Below are positions 8,428 to 18,220 of a DNA stretch of 64,000 nucleotides, piece by piece. Made by a program: the position numbers and the translations under genes. The notes under the pieces were generated by a model, which saw only the letters and a program-made list of their open reading frames with translations, made no database searches and had not been told where the DNA came from. Position 1 is the first letter of the stretch. Each line of letters starts with the position of its first letter. The stretch is from Chlamydiifrater volucris (lineage in GTDB: Bacteria > Chlamydiota > Chlamydiia > Chlamydiales > Chlamydiaceae). The stretch is from the NCBI RefSeq assembly GCF_902806995.1, contig NZ_LR777654.1:1116001-1180000 (forward strand). Reading direction: 5' to 3'.

Positions 8428-9863
8428 GAAACGCTCCTTCGGGTTGCCTCAGGAGTAAAGGAAAACTCAAAATTTTCGCCCGACTCTTTCCAAACAATAT
8501 TTGAGATAGAAAAGGGTAGCGAAGGGGAATGTAACAAAATCTTTAATTTTTGAAGAGCTTCTTTAGTTCCCGAACCTTTGACACAAACAGAAGAGGAGTA
8601 AGGGGTGTAGGGAGCCTCTTCTGTAGGAAAACTATTCAAAGCATAAGAAATATGCGATAATTTTATCGTCAAGCCTGAAGAGGTTTTTGTGAAATCAGCT
8701 AAAAATGCTAGGACGTGGTGTAGTCCCGGGGTATTTGGAACATAGGGATAATCTTTATTTTTCTGAAGTCGAGCTTCCCTCCAAGCTTTTATTTGAGTTA
8801 GAGCTAATCTAGATGATTGGGGTAGCGAAAAATCTTCTCCTATCGAGAAAAGGTTCTCTTGAATTTCATTTCGTACAGCCATTCTCCTGTATGTTGCTGG
8901 GAGGCCGACAAAAATCAAGGAAAACAAGGTCAACTTGGCCAACGGGGAGGATAACTTTTTGAGCAAAAATTTGCATCCGGTTCTAGATAATGACATGGCA
9001 TTTCTAAAATGCACCTTCTGGGAAGAAAATCCATGATAAGCAGTAGCTATAGCACTTCCGTATAGTCTCCAGGAATCAGGTTGAAGGTCTTCTACACAAG
9101 AAGGCGGTATTATTTCTATCACAGGATGCTTAGTTTGTTCTTGGATAGCCTGGAGAAGATCTCTGCGAGTTTCGTTGATGCCGTTGTTATCGATGTCCCA
9201 GAGCTTTATCGAACGCAATTCTTCTCCGGGAAAAGAAGCCAACATGTGATCCAGGGTTGCTAGGCTCTCTTTGGCGTTTGCTGAAGCAGATTTTTTTTCA
9301 AAGCTTCTAGTTGCTAGTGGGTGTCTTCCTTTGAGAAGGGTGCAAGAGATCTCTCCGTCTATAGCCACGATTAAGAAGGAAAGACCTTCTTCATTAGAAT
9401 TTGTTAAGTGCACGAGAGCTTCTGGTTCGCAAGAAATGTCATCTGCTTGCAAAGAAATTTTTTTTAATCGGTCAAAATAAGAAATTACGCGTTCTCTGGT
9501 CGTAATCCAAGAAGAAACTAGGGTTTCTTGTTTTCCTTCTTGATACACAATAGTTTCCATGAAGATAGAATCAGAGGGAAACGGGAGTGAGTGTTCTAAA
9601 GAGTTTTCTGCAATACGCTTGGCTTGTCTTTTATTCTTGAGAGTCGAAACTGTTGCTCGCAAGAGTAGTCCTGGGCCTTTCAGGGAAAGGACCACCGGAC
9701 AAGAGTAATATTTCCCCGGCAGGTGGATACGCTCTCCTTCGGCAAACGTAGCAGACCACACTAGGACGTGACCTTTGCAGGTTTTCCGTAAAACTGCTAT
9801 TTTGGTTGTCATGTCTTCACAAAAGACAACGCCAACTCGGTAATTGAGAAACCCAAAATGCAT
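8424..9863 (-). CDS. PilM/GspL-like inner-membrane protein, CT646-like
   Basis: 479 residues. The N-terminal half looks like an actin-fold assembly protein: YRVGVVFCEDMTTKIAVL near residues 8-25 fits the first phosphate-loop strand pair, SLPFPSDSIFMETIVY recalls the PilM segment before its PilN contact, and FLIVAIDGEISCTLLKG fits the second subdomain. One membrane helix follows (about residues 312-330), then a periplasmic domain with LHHVLAFLADFTKTSSGLTI, reminiscent of PilN/GspL. I kept the upstream ATG because the VGVVFCED strand belongs to the fold; a second Met is at 9812. First gene of an operon with the CT647-like, MORN and ygfA genes. Assignment is by resemblance only. Confidence 0.8.
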   Translation of the reverse strand: MHFGFLNYRVGVVFCEDMTTKIAVLRKTCKGHVLVWSATFAEGERIHLPGKYYSCPVVLSLKGPGLLLRATVSTLKNKRQAKRIAENSLEHSLPFPSDSIFMETIVYQEGKQETLVSSWITTRERVISYFDRLKKISLQADDISCEPEALVHLTNSNEEGLSFLIVAIDGEISCTLLKGRHPLATRSFEKKSASANAKESLATLDHMLASFPGEELRSIKLWDIDNNGINETRRDLLQAIQEQTKHPVIEIIPPSCVEDLQPDSWRLYGSAIATAYHGFSSQKVHFRNAMSLSRTGCKFLLKKLSSPLAKLTLFSLIFVGLPATYRRMAVRNEIQENLFSIGEDFSLPQSSRLALTQIKAWREARLQKNKDYPYVPNTPGLHHVLAFLADFTKTSSGLTIKLSHISYALNSFPTEEAPYTPYSSSVCVKGSGTKEALQKLKILLHSPSLPFSISNIVWKESGENFEFSFTPEATRRSVS

Positions 9864-9970
9864 TTTATTTCATCATAAAAAAAACAAAAAAGACATTTTA
9901 AAGCATAGAAAAGGTTTTTTCAAGAGAAACACTAGTTAGTCGTTTTATTTTAAATAAAGAGGGTTTCTAG

Positions 9971-10267
9971 ATGATATCCTATTTTGTAAGAACATTTGTT
10001 AATGTCTACAGCTTTTTAATTTTGATTTACATTTTAGCTTCTTGGTTTCCTGAATGGCAACGAACTAAATGGTACGACACAATACTTCGACTGGTGGCCC
10101 CCTATCTTAATGTTTTTAAAAAATTTATTCCTACCATAGGTTTCATAGATATCAGTCCTATGGTTGCCCTGATTTGTTTGGAACTCCTTCCTATCGTAGT
10201 TCTTAAAATTATTTATTTTTTTGTTGAAAAAGTGTTTCAGTCCCCGTGGATACTAAGATATATTTAA
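9971..10267 (+). CDS. yggT: YggT family membrane protein
   Basis: 98 residues with two hydrophobic membrane segments (about 5-25 and 62-88) around a short loop containing YLNVFKKFIPTIGFIDISPMV, the typical YggT repeat core. YggT proteins are small inner-membrane proteins of poorly defined role, linked to osmotic tolerance or division in other bacteria. AGAGGG lies eight bases before the ATG. Its end overlaps the start of dus by 22 bases, implying coupling. Confidence 0.88.
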   Translation: MISYFVRTFVNVYSFLILIYILASWFPEWQRTKWYDTILRLVAPYLNVFKKFIPTIGFIDISPMVALICLELLPIVVLKIIYFFVEKVFQSPWILRYI

Positions 10268-11238
10268 AAAACCTTTTACTAGATTCCCCCATTGTTTATG
10301 CCCCCCTAGCGGGCTTCTCGGACTTTCCCTATCGCCAGATGGCTGTTCCCTATGGTCCTGCTTTGATGTTTTGTGAAATGACTAAAGTGGAGGGGATTCT
10401 GTGGTCGCCTCAACGTACATTGAAATTATTAGAATTTTCGGAAGATATGCGGCCGATAGGAGGACAGATCTGTGGCAGTAATCCTTTTCTAGCAGCAGAA
10501 GCTGCTAGAGTTATAGAAAGTTTAGGCTTTGACCTTATAGACTTAAATTGTGGATGTCCTACTGATAAAATTACTAAAGACGGAAGTGGGTCCGGAATGC
10601 TCAAAGATCCTATAGGACTTGGGAAAGTAGTAGAGGCTATAGTTCAGTCTACATCTTTACCCGTAACAGTCAAGATCCGTTCAGGATGGGATTTCGAAAA
10701 CATAAATGTTGAGGAAGTTGTCAGTGTTGTTCGTGAGTCTGGTGCAGATGCTGTTTTTGTCCATGGTAGAACTCGATCACAAGGGTATGTAGGCCCTGCC
10801 AACAGAGATTTCATTAGAAGGGCTAAGGCTGTCGCGGGAACTATGAAAGTCTTTGGTAATGGTGATATTTTCTCCCCAGAATCAGCGAAAGATATGTTGG
10901 AAGCTACGCAATGTGACGGAATTCTCGTTGCCAGAGGTACTATGGGAGCTCCTTGGATTGCAAAACAAATCAGAGAATATTTAGAAACAGGCACCTACCA
11001 TGTGCCTTCGTTTTTAGAAAGGAAGGAAGCGTTTCTTTTACACCTACGTTACGTGGAGGAGTATTACTCAAGCGAAGCAAAGCTTCTGACTGAAACCAGA
11101 AAACTATGTGGGCATTATCTTGTTTCATCAGAAAATGTTCGATTTTTACGTGCAGCTCTGGGTAAAGCAAAAACTAGAGAAGAAATCTACTCCTCCATAG
11201 AGCGCTATTGCGAGGAGTATTGCAGGGATGAAATTTAA
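10246..11238 (+). CDS. dus: tRNA-dihydrouridine synthase
   Basis: 330-residue FMN enzyme that reduces specific uridines in the tRNA D-loop. Signatures are YAPLAGFSDFPYR at the N-terminus, the catalytic-Cys motif DLNCGCPTDKI near residue 100, VKIRSGWD, VHGRTRSQGY and the phosphate-binding GNGDIFS and VARGTMGAPW. Matches C. trachomatis CT644 (yohI). The start is GTG inside the end of yggT. It converges on topA, 28 bases away; I see no terminator between them. Confidence 0.95.
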   Translation: MDTKIYLKNLLLDSPIVYAPLAGFSDFPYRQMAVPYGPALMFCEMTKVEGILWSPQRTLKLLEFSEDMRPIGGQICGSNPFLAAEAARVIESLGFDLIDLNCGCPTDKITKDGSGSGMLKDPIGLGKVVEAIVQSTSLPVTVKIRSGWDFENINVEEVVSVVRESGADAVFVHGRTRSQGYVGPANRDFIRRAKAVAGTMKVFGNGDIFSPESAKDMLEATQCDGILVARGTMGAPWIAKQIREYLETGTYHVPSFLERKEAFLLHLRYVEEYYSSEAKLLTETRKLCGHYLVSSENVRFLRAALGKAKTREEIYSSIERYCEEYCRDEI

Positions 11239-11266
11239 CTAGTTAGTATCTTGATTCACCTGTCGG

Positions 11267-13843
11267 TTATGTTTCTGGTTTTAGAAGATTTTGAGATAAA
11301 AGTTTGGGTAATCGCAGCATATCCAAAGGCTCCGAGGAGCCGAAAAGAGCTTCCAGAGAATTATCGGGGATGATTATTTTTTTGTTTTTCGGATCCTGTA
11401 AAGAGTTGTTTTTGATGTACTCCCAAAGTTTCTTTGTTGCGTCAGTTCTGGAAATAGGTTGAGAGCCTATAATAGCTGCTAGTGCTTCAGAAGGAATGAA
11501 AAGAGACGCTAATTTTGTTGATTTCTTTGTTTTTGATGTTCTACTTAATTGTTTTTTCCCTGTTTTTTTCCCAGCGGCTTTTTTTGTCTTAACTTTTTCG
11601 TAAGCGGTCTTGGGCCTGTCGACATATTTTTCCATGATTTCGTCGACAGAATTTCCAATAACATCGCAAGATGGAAACTCGGAGCAAGAGTAGAAGAATT
11701 TATTAAATCTAGACTTTTTGCGCAGAATTTTTCCTGAACAACCCCTGGCTGGGCAGGGGACGGGGTCAAATTCTGGTGTGGATGCTTCGCCTTTTTTCAG
11801 TAAAGTGACAGTCCCTCGACATTTTGGATATTTTTCACAGCCAAGAAACGCGCCAAATTTCCCATGCCTGATTTTCATCGGACCTTGGCAGATAGGGCAC
11901 GGACCATCCCAAGGGTTGTCTTGACTATAATCATCTTTGTTGAAAGACATCTCTTCTTCTGAGACTTTGTACTCACACTCCGGATACGACGAACATCCGA
12001 AAAAGTAATGATTCTTTGCCCATATTTTGGTCAGAGTGCTTTTCTTGCACGAAGGACAGGGGATATCTGTAGGAACACGGGGTATAGTGGCTTCTTTTTC
12101 TGCACTGGTAACTTCTGGAAGAAAGTGATCCCAAAATTCCCTGATAAGAGCTTTCCACGGCTTTTTGTTGTCGGCGATAAGTTCAAGCTCATCTTCCATA
12201 CGGGCAGTAAATCCGACATTCATAATTTGTGGAAAATTTGTTTCCAGAAAAGCAGAGATCACTTTACCTAACTCTGTGGGTTTTAATCTGGAATTTTCTT
12301 TGACAGTGTACTCTCTTCGTTGGATTTTATCCATGATTGCAGCGTACGTAGAAGGCCTGCCTATGCCAGATTTTTCCAGTTCTTTAACTAACGAAGCTTC
12401 AGTAAATCGCGGAAGGGGTTTTGTAAATGACTGTTCATGAAAAAGATCTAGCAAGTTTAGAGTTTGCCCGACTGACAGAGGAGGGAGAGGGCAAAGATCT
12501 TTGTCTTCTGCTGAATCGTCATCTTCCTTTTCCTGGTACACGGCTAGGAAACCATTAAATTTCAGTACGGACCCAGAAGCTTTCAAATCAACCTGAGAAT
12601 CCGTTTGGATGCGTACGGAGAGAGTGTCGTAGACGGATGGTTGCATCTGAGAAGCAACAAACCGTTTCCAAATCAGTTCATACAGATTTAGCTGATCTTT
12701 TGTCAGGTAGTTTGATAGGGCTTCTGGAGTTAGGGAGACATCGGTAGGACGGATAGCTTCGTGAGCGTCCTGAGTCATTTTTTTTGTTGAGTATCCATTA
12801 GGGGTGTTTGGTAGATACTCATTTCCATAAGTATTTTTGATAAAAGTTCTGGCTGCTTCGATAGCTTCTGGAGCTGAGCGTACAGAATCTGTTCTCATGT
12901 AGGTGATTAATCCTGTTGCTTCTCCTTCTCTAATTTCTACGCCTTCGTACAAAGTTTGGGCAATATTCATTGTTCTTGAAGCAGAAAAGCGAAAATGCCT
13001 ACTAGCCTCTTGTTGTAAAGTGGAAGTTGTAAAAGGGGGCATAGGGTTTCGTTTTTTTTCTTTTGCTTCTACTTTGGAGACAGTATAGACGGCATTTTTG
13101 AGCCTTTCAATAACAGCTTCGGCTTTCTCCCGGGTATCTATGAGTAGGTAATCAGTTTCTTGTTTGTTTTCTGGGGGCTCTTTTTCCCACCGTTTCCCAT
13201 CAACAGCATGGAGAGAGGCTGAGAAAGATTTTTGACTTTTTGGATCTTGGAGGTCTGCAGAAATATTCCAAAATTCTTTAGGAATGAACGTTTCTATAGC
13301 GTGCTCTCTATCCACGACTAGTTTGAGAGCGACGGATTGAACTCTTCCCGCAGATATTCCTGAGCGTTGTTGTAATTTTCGGCTGAGAATAGGAGAAATT
13401 TTATATCCGACAATACGGTCAAGAAGCCTGCGGGCTTGTTGGGCATTCACTAGGGCCATGTCGATTTGTCTAGGAGTTTGCAGAGCCGCAGTTACTGCGG
13501 ATTTTGTTATTGCGTTGAACGAGACTCTGTGAACCTGGGTTGTTTTGGGAAGATATTTAGCAATATGCCAAGCGATAGCTTCTCCTTCCCTGTCGGGATC
13601 TGGAGAAAGATAAACGGCTTCGCATGAAGATGCCATTTTTTGGATATTGCGAATGACATCTTTTTTGTCTGGTAGAATTTCGTAATGAGGTTCAAAATCT
13701 TTTTCTATGTCTATACCAAACTCTTTACTAGGTAAATCCGCAACATGTCCGATGGAAGAAGCAAAAACGAAGTTCTTACCTAAAAACTTTTGTAAAGTTT
13801 TAATTTTGGCTGGGGACTCAACAATAATTAGGGATTTTTTCAT
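11267..13843 (-). CDS. topA: DNA topoisomerase I fused to a C-terminal SWIB domain
   Basis: 858 residues from the ATG at 13843. Type IA topoisomerase relaxing negative supercoils. The TOPRIM domain starts at IIVESPAKIKTLQKFLG with DPDREGEAIAWH; the active-site Tyr is in GLITYMRTDS near residue 300. Three C4 zinc-ribbon modules follow (CPSCKKS...CSSYPEC, CPICQGP...CEKYPKC, CPARGCS...CSEFPSC). After a Lys-rich linker, the last 85 or so residues are a SWIB/MDM2-like domain. This fusion is known in Chlamydia (CT643) and unusual elsewhere. An upstream start at 13888 is possible but would precede the conserved N-terminus by 15 residues. Confidence 0.97.
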   Translation of the reverse strand: MKKSLIIVESPAKIKTLQKFLGKNFVFASSIGHVADLPSKEFGIDIEKDFEPHYEILPDKKDVIRNIQKMASSCEAVYLSPDPDREGEAIAWHIAKYLPKTTQVHRVSFNAITKSAVTAALQTPRQIDMALVNAQQARRLLDRIVGYKISPILSRKLQQRSGISAGRVQSVALKLVVDREHAIETFIPKEFWNISADLQDPKSQKSFSASLHAVDGKRWEKEPPENKQETDYLLIDTREKAEAVIERLKNAVYTVSKVEAKEKKRNPMPPFTTSTLQQEASRHFRFSASRTMNIAQTLYEGVEIREGEATGLITYMRTDSVRSAPEAIEAARTFIKNTYGNEYLPNTPNGYSTKKMTQDAHEAIRPTDVSLTPEALSNYLTKDQLNLYELIWKRFVASQMQPSVYDTLSVRIQTDSQVDLKASGSVLKFNGFLAVYQEKEDDDSAEDKDLCPLPPLSVGQTLNLLDLFHEQSFTKPLPRFTEASLVKELEKSGIGRPSTYAAIMDKIQRREYTVKENSRLKPTELGKVISAFLETNFPQIMNVGFTARMEDELELIADNKKPWKALIREFWDHFLPEVTSAEKEATIPRVPTDIPCPSCKKSTLTKIWAKNHYFFGCSSYPECEYKVSEEEMSFNKDDYSQDNPWDGPCPICQGPMKIRHGKFGAFLGCEKYPKCRGTVTLLKKGEASTPEFDPVPCPARGCSGKILRKKSRFNKFFYSCSEFPSCDVIGNSVDEIMEKYVDRPKTAYEKVKTKKAAGKKTGKKQLSRTSKTKKSTKLASLFIPSEALAAIIGSQPISRTDATKKLWEYIKNNSLQDPKNKKIIIPDNSLEALFGSSEPLDMLRLPKLLSQNLLKPET

Positions 13844-14074
13844 ATAAGCATTCCAAATCCAAAATTCCTTGTTCTTAAGAGAAAACATTTTTCCTTAAAG
13901 AGGAGTAAGAACTCAGGAACATCGACAATCCGAAGGTAGTTCCAATCTTTTGGCTAACGTTTTTCTGTTAACCGTAATTATTTATTTTAACAACGAAAAT
14001 TATAGAGAACATGGTTCAAAATACTTTATAACGGATTTAGAGAAAAGCATATCTTTTACGAAGAGCTTTTTAAT

Positions 14075-14872
14075 ATGAGAGATATACCGTTTGCAGCTAG
14101 TTTTAAAACCGAGGAAGAAGAGATTTCTCAGGATCTAATCTCCTTAAATCGAGAAGGTTTTCTGGTAGGTCCCAATGAGGAACGTCCAGCTTTCTTTGCT
14201 CGAGTGGACCGAGACAAAGAGAAGGGGGGATATACCTTTCCTGAAGAATTATCCCGTATTTTTGATATTAGACCTTGTCATTTGGAAGTCATTTACTCTA
14301 ATGAAGGTATTGGAGGGTGGGAAGGGGGCTGTACCTGGATAGAAAGTAGCGGAGTAACTATTCAACTGCGGAAAAGGTTTCTAAAATCTTCCAAGTTATT
14401 TTTTCTCTATTCCAAGGAGGAAATCTTGATGCATGAAGCAGTTCATGCCGTAAGAATGAAGTTTCACGAACCTCTATTTGAAGAAATCCTTGCGTATAGA
14501 ACTTCTCGTGGATTTCGGAGATATGTAGGACCAATTTTTCGTCATCCAGGAGAGGGTTACTGGACAATTTTTGGCGCTCTTATTGGATTAGGTGTGAGTT
14601 CGTACGATTTAACTTATGGGGTAATAGTATCCTGTTCTGTTCCTGCATATTTTTTAGGTCGGTTATTTTTTTATCTAAGGATTTTTGCAAAGGCACAGAA
14701 AAAAGTCCGGAAGCTTTTAGGCGTTCCTCCTCTTTGGGTTCTTTTGCGATTAACAGATGCAGAGATAAAGTTTGTTGCTTCTCAACCTTTGAGAATGATT
14801 GAAGAGTACGCTAGAGCGATGAAAATCAAAAATCTTCGTTGGCGACAGATATATGCTTCTTATTTCATGTAA
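14075..14872 (+). CDS. Membrane protein with HExxH metalloprotease-like motif
   Basis: 265 residues. Residues 120-124 read HEAVH, a zinc-peptidase HExxH motif, in EEILMHEAVHAVRMKFHEP; Glu136 or Glu137 lies 12-13 residues further and could be a third ligand, as in gluzincins. Two hydrophobic segments follow (about 163-180 and 182-203), and residues 1-110 are soluble. This suggests a membrane-tethered peptidase facing the cytoplasm, or a degenerate relative. It lies between divergent topA and convergent rpoN, apparently transcribed alone. Probably the CT642-position protein; I do not recognise a named family. Confidence 0.75.
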   Translation: MRDIPFAASFKTEEEEISQDLISLNREGFLVGPNEERPAFFARVDRDKEKGGYTFPEELSRIFDIRPCHLEVIYSNEGIGGWEGGCTWIESSGVTIQLRKRFLKSSKLFFLYSKEEILMHEAVHAVRMKFHEPLFEEILAYRTSRGFRRYVGPIFRHPGEGYWTIFGALIGLGVSSYDLTYGVIVSCSVPAYFLGRLFFYLRIFAKAQKKVRKLLGVPPLWVLLRLTDAEIKFVASQPLRMIEEYARAMKIKNLRWRQIYASYFM

Positions 14873-14879
14873 AGCTGTT

Positions 14880-16187
14880 TTACATTTTAGATTCTGAGAT
14901 TAGGCTTTGTTTTCTTTTGTTTGCAGGTAAAATTTGCAGGATTTTTCTGTATTTACTGACCGTTCTTCTAGCGCAAACTATACCCATTTTTAGTAGATGT
15001 TCTGAAATAGCTTCGTCTGATAGAGGAATAATTTCTTTAGATACAACCTCTCTAATAGCATCTTTTGCTTTTTCCGAGTTGATAGAATTATTTTGTAGTG
15101 TTTGTAATTGATTTTTGCTCGAGGGGAAAAGTTGTTTAAGAGGAATAATTCCTATAGGGCAAGACACGCTCTTGTTCTCTATGGCGCGAAAAATTGTAGA
15201 TACGTGATATCCAAGATCTTCAGCGATATCTTTAGGTGAACATGGTCTGGGATAAGTTTCCTTGCCTAGAAGAAATAGTTCTTGTATTGGAAGTACTTTT
15301 TGAATGAGAGCGATCAGTGTTTGTTCTCGTTTCTTTATGGATTTTAGAAGATGCTTCGCTGCCATTACCTCTTTTGACCAACTACCAAAGGTAGTTTCTT
15401 GAAATAGTTTGAGAATTTCCATATCTAGCTTTAGCTCAGGGATACCTTTCTTATTGACGTTTATCAACCATTGTCCTTCATGCTCTCGTAAATAAACATC
15501 AGGCAATGGCGGTCTTAGAGGAGATCTAGGTTTCTCTAGATCAGAAAACGGAACCCAAGAAATTTTTCGGAAAGCTTTTCTCAAGGAGCAGGAGAATTCC
15601 TCAATGGACACGGAAAGTTTTTTTGCAATTTTCACAAAGTCACATGCAATCAGCAAGGAATAATAATCGTTGACAGCTTGATACACTAGAGGAAAATCAA
15701 GTAATTTTAATTGCAGTAACCAATGTTCTTTTAAGTCAAAGGAAGCTACACCTACAGGAGAAAATTTCTTTACTCGATCTAAAACATGTTGAACAGTTTC
15801 TTCTGGGTAATCTGTGAGAATGGATAATTCTTTCACGGAGGTAGTAAGAAATCCATGTTCATCAAGACTACCTATAATAAATTCAGCTATAGAACGTTCT
15901 GCTAGAGAAGAAAAAGTAGCTTCAATTTGGCGGTTCAAAAGAGATATAGGGGAATTTTCTTCTGAGAATCCAAGAATAAATTCAGAAGCGAAAGAAGATT
16001 TTTCAGAGGAGATACCGATAGCTTCAGTTGAATCTAAAGAAGATAAATCAAATATGGGATTTGCGATTACCTGCTGTATAACCAGCTGAGTAAGTTCATC
16101 GATAGGAGCTTCTAAGATTTTCAAGCTCTGCTGTAACTCTTGAGAGAGGGTACACGTTGCAGAAACTTGTAAATCTTGGTGTAACAT
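14880..16187 (-). CDS. rpoN: RNA polymerase sigma-54 factor
   Basis: 435 residues. Region I at the N-terminus is Gln/Leu-rich (LSQELQQSLKILEAPIDELTQLV) and interacts with enhancer-binding activators; the core-binding and HTH regions follow, and the C-terminal RpoN box is CARRTVSKYRKILQI, which reads the -24 promoter element. Chlamydia uses sigma-54 with the AtoC/AtoS system for a late-stage regulon. The gene starts two bases after uvrD, forming an uvrD-rpoN pair. Confidence 0.96.
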   Translation of the reverse strand: MLHQDLQVSATCTLSQELQQSLKILEAPIDELTQLVIQQVIANPIFDLSSLDSTEAIGISSEKSSFASEFILGFSEENSPISLLNRQIEATFSSLAERSIAEFIIGSLDEHGFLTTSVKELSILTDYPEETVQHVLDRVKKFSPVGVASFDLKEHWLLQLKLLDFPLVYQAVNDYYSLLIACDFVKIAKKLSVSIEEFSCSLRKAFRKISWVPFSDLEKPRSPLRPPLPDVYLREHEGQWLINVNKKGIPELKLDMEILKLFQETTFGSWSKEVMAAKHLLKSIKKREQTLIALIQKVLPIQELFLLGKETYPRPCSPKDIAEDLGYHVSTIFRAIENKSVSCPIGIIPLKQLFPSSKNQLQTLQNNSINSEKAKDAIREVVSKEIIPLSDEAISEHLLKMGIVCARRTVSKYRKILQILPANKRKQSLISESKM

Positions 16188-16189
16188 AA

Positions 16190-18112
16190 TCAGCGCATGT
16201 GCACTAGGTAATCCATAGGAATCTCTCGGAGAAATCTACTAGGTTTCATTACTCGTATAGATCCCCAAAGGAATCGAGTTTGTGCTGCTGTGAGGTAGAG
16301 TAAATCCTGAGCCCTTGTAATTCCTACGTAACATAGCCGTCGTTCTTCTTCAAGATTTTCGTAATTACCTTTAGAGTTTGCGTGAGGGAAAAGATTTTCC
16401 TCGAGTCCTACTAAGAAAGCAATCTTGAATTCTAATCCCTTGCCGTTATGAATTGTCATTAAATTTAAACAATCCCCTGTTTGGTTAACTTCGTCGGTGG
16501 AGCTTTTTAAAGCTAGATCATCAAGAAATGCCTCTAATCCTCCCGAAGGGTTTTGTACCTCCCATTCATAGGTTTTGGAGATAAGTTCTTCTATGTTGCT
16601 TTTTCTATCTTCAAAAGTATCAGGATCATCTCTTAGGACGTCGAAATATTTCGAAAGTCGAACTGTTTCAACTAGCAATTCATGTAACGCGAGCTTGTTA
16701 AGACGTTCTCGAAGGGAATCTATAAGGGCAACAAATGCCTGTAATCCTTCTTTTTGTTTTTTCCCCAGTTTGAGAGATTTTTCCGTCAAAACCTTTTTAC
16801 AAGCAGACAGAACAGGGAGATTTTCTCTGGAAGAAAACTCTATGATATTAGAGACCGATGAAGGACCCAAACCTCTTTTGGGTAAGTTAATAGTTCTTTC
16901 AAAAGCGACGTAATCTCTGTCCGAAGTAATCAAACGTAAGAAAGCAACGATATCATTGATTTCTTTCCTCTTATAGAAGGAAATTCCTCCAATGATCTCG
17001 TACGGGATACGTCTGCGTAATAGAGCATCTTCAAAAGTTCTAGACTGAAAGTTCGTCCGATAGAAGATACAGAAATTCCTAAGGGAGATGCCATAATTTT
17101 TGTGTAGACTCCAAATTTCGTCTGCAACAAAATCTGCTTCTTCCTTATCCGTTTTTCCTATGAATAAGCGAATTTTTTCTCCGGGACCTTTTACGCTGCG
17201 GAGAATTTTTTTAAATCTGGATTCGTTGTGTGCTATCAAAGCGTTGGCAGCTTCTAATATGTTTCCATGGCTTCGGTAATTATCTTCTAGGCGTACAATC
17301 AAAGCTTCTGGATAATCTTTTTCGAAGTTGAGAATATTATGAATGTTGGCGCCTCTCCACGAATATATAGACTGGTCAGGGTCCCCCACAGCAAAAATAT
17401 TATGGTGTTTTTTTGCTATGGCTCCAGCAATAACGTATTGGGCGTGGTTTGTATCTTGATACTCATCGATCAACAAAGCATCCCACAGATGTTGATATTC
17501 TTCTAATGTTTCTGAGGATTCTTGAAACAATCGAACAGGCAAAAGTAACAAATCGTCGAAGTCTAGTGCATTGGCTTCTAATAATTTTTTTTGATAGTTC
17601 TGATATATGGGAATGATAGGCTCTTCGTACTCCCTAGGGTCAATGTCCTCAGGGCAGAGGAGAGAATTTTTTGCTCGCGAAATGTAGTACTGAACTGTGC
17701 CGGAAAGATTTTTTTTCAGATTAAGTTCTTGCAGGCATTGTTTAATCAATTTTTCTGAGTCGCTTTGATCGTAAATAATGAAATTGGGACTTCTACCAAG
17801 TTTGTGAATAGACCGCCTAAGGATGTACACGCCGAGACTGTGGAAAGTGCAAATCATAGGGCGTTGCTCAATGGAGAGATCCTGAGACATCATGTGAAGA
17901 ACCCTTTCATCGAGCTCTTTGGCTGCTTTGTTGGTAAAGGTCATCACGAGAATTTTGTTAGGAGAGATTCCTTCTCGGACAAGCCTGAGGATCCTATAGC
18001 TTACAACACGCGTCTTTCCTGCTCCAGCTCCCGCAAGAACAAGGACTGGACAGAATGGAGCTGTTGCCGCAGCATACTGCGCTTCGTTTAACTCTGAAAA
18101 TAACAAGGTCAC
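16190..18112 (-). CDS. uvrD: UvrD/Rep/PcrA-type DNA helicase
   Basis: 640-residue superfamily 1A 3'-5' helicase for repair and replication restart. Motifs in order: LNEAQYAAA (Q motif), Walker A GAGAGKT near residue 30, motif Ia FTNKAAKEL, Walker B LLIDEYQDTN, motif III GDPDQSIYSWRGAN, motif IV LEDNYRS, motif V TIHNGKGLEFKIAF and motif VI YVGITRAQDLLYL. It lacks the long C-terminal tail of E. coli UvrD, so it is nearer Rep in length. It is divergent from ung across about 108 bases. Confidence 0.95.
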   Translation of the reverse strand: MTLLFSELNEAQYAAATAPFCPVLVLAGAGAGKTRVVSYRILRLVREGISPNKILVMTFTNKAAKELDERVLHMMSQDLSIEQRPMICTFHSLGVYILRRSIHKLGRSPNFIIYDQSDSEKLIKQCLQELNLKKNLSGTVQYYISRAKNSLLCPEDIDPREYEEPIIPIYQNYQKKLLEANALDFDDLLLLPVRLFQESSETLEEYQHLWDALLIDEYQDTNHAQYVIAGAIAKKHHNIFAVGDPDQSIYSWRGANIHNILNFEKDYPEALIVRLEDNYRSHGNILEAANALIAHNESRFKKILRSVKGPGEKIRLFIGKTDKEEADFVADEIWSLHKNYGISLRNFCIFYRTNFQSRTFEDALLRRRIPYEIIGGISFYKRKEINDIVAFLRLITSDRDYVAFERTINLPKRGLGPSSVSNIIEFSSRENLPVLSACKKVLTEKSLKLGKKQKEGLQAFVALIDSLRERLNKLALHELLVETVRLSKYFDVLRDDPDTFEDRKSNIEELISKTYEWEVQNPSGGLEAFLDDLALKSSTDEVNQTGDCLNLMTIHNGKGLEFKIAFLVGLEENLFPHANSKGNYENLEEERRLCYVGITRAQDLLYLTAAQTRFLWGSIRVMKPSRFLREIPMDYLVHMR

Positions 18113-18220
18113 GAGAAGGCTCCTTTTTTGCTTGTTTTCTCACCGTTTGCTAAAGAATTTATAGAGATGAAATCTGGTGGCAGAGTATTATATCTCACAG
18201 TTTAAGAAAATGGTATTTTT

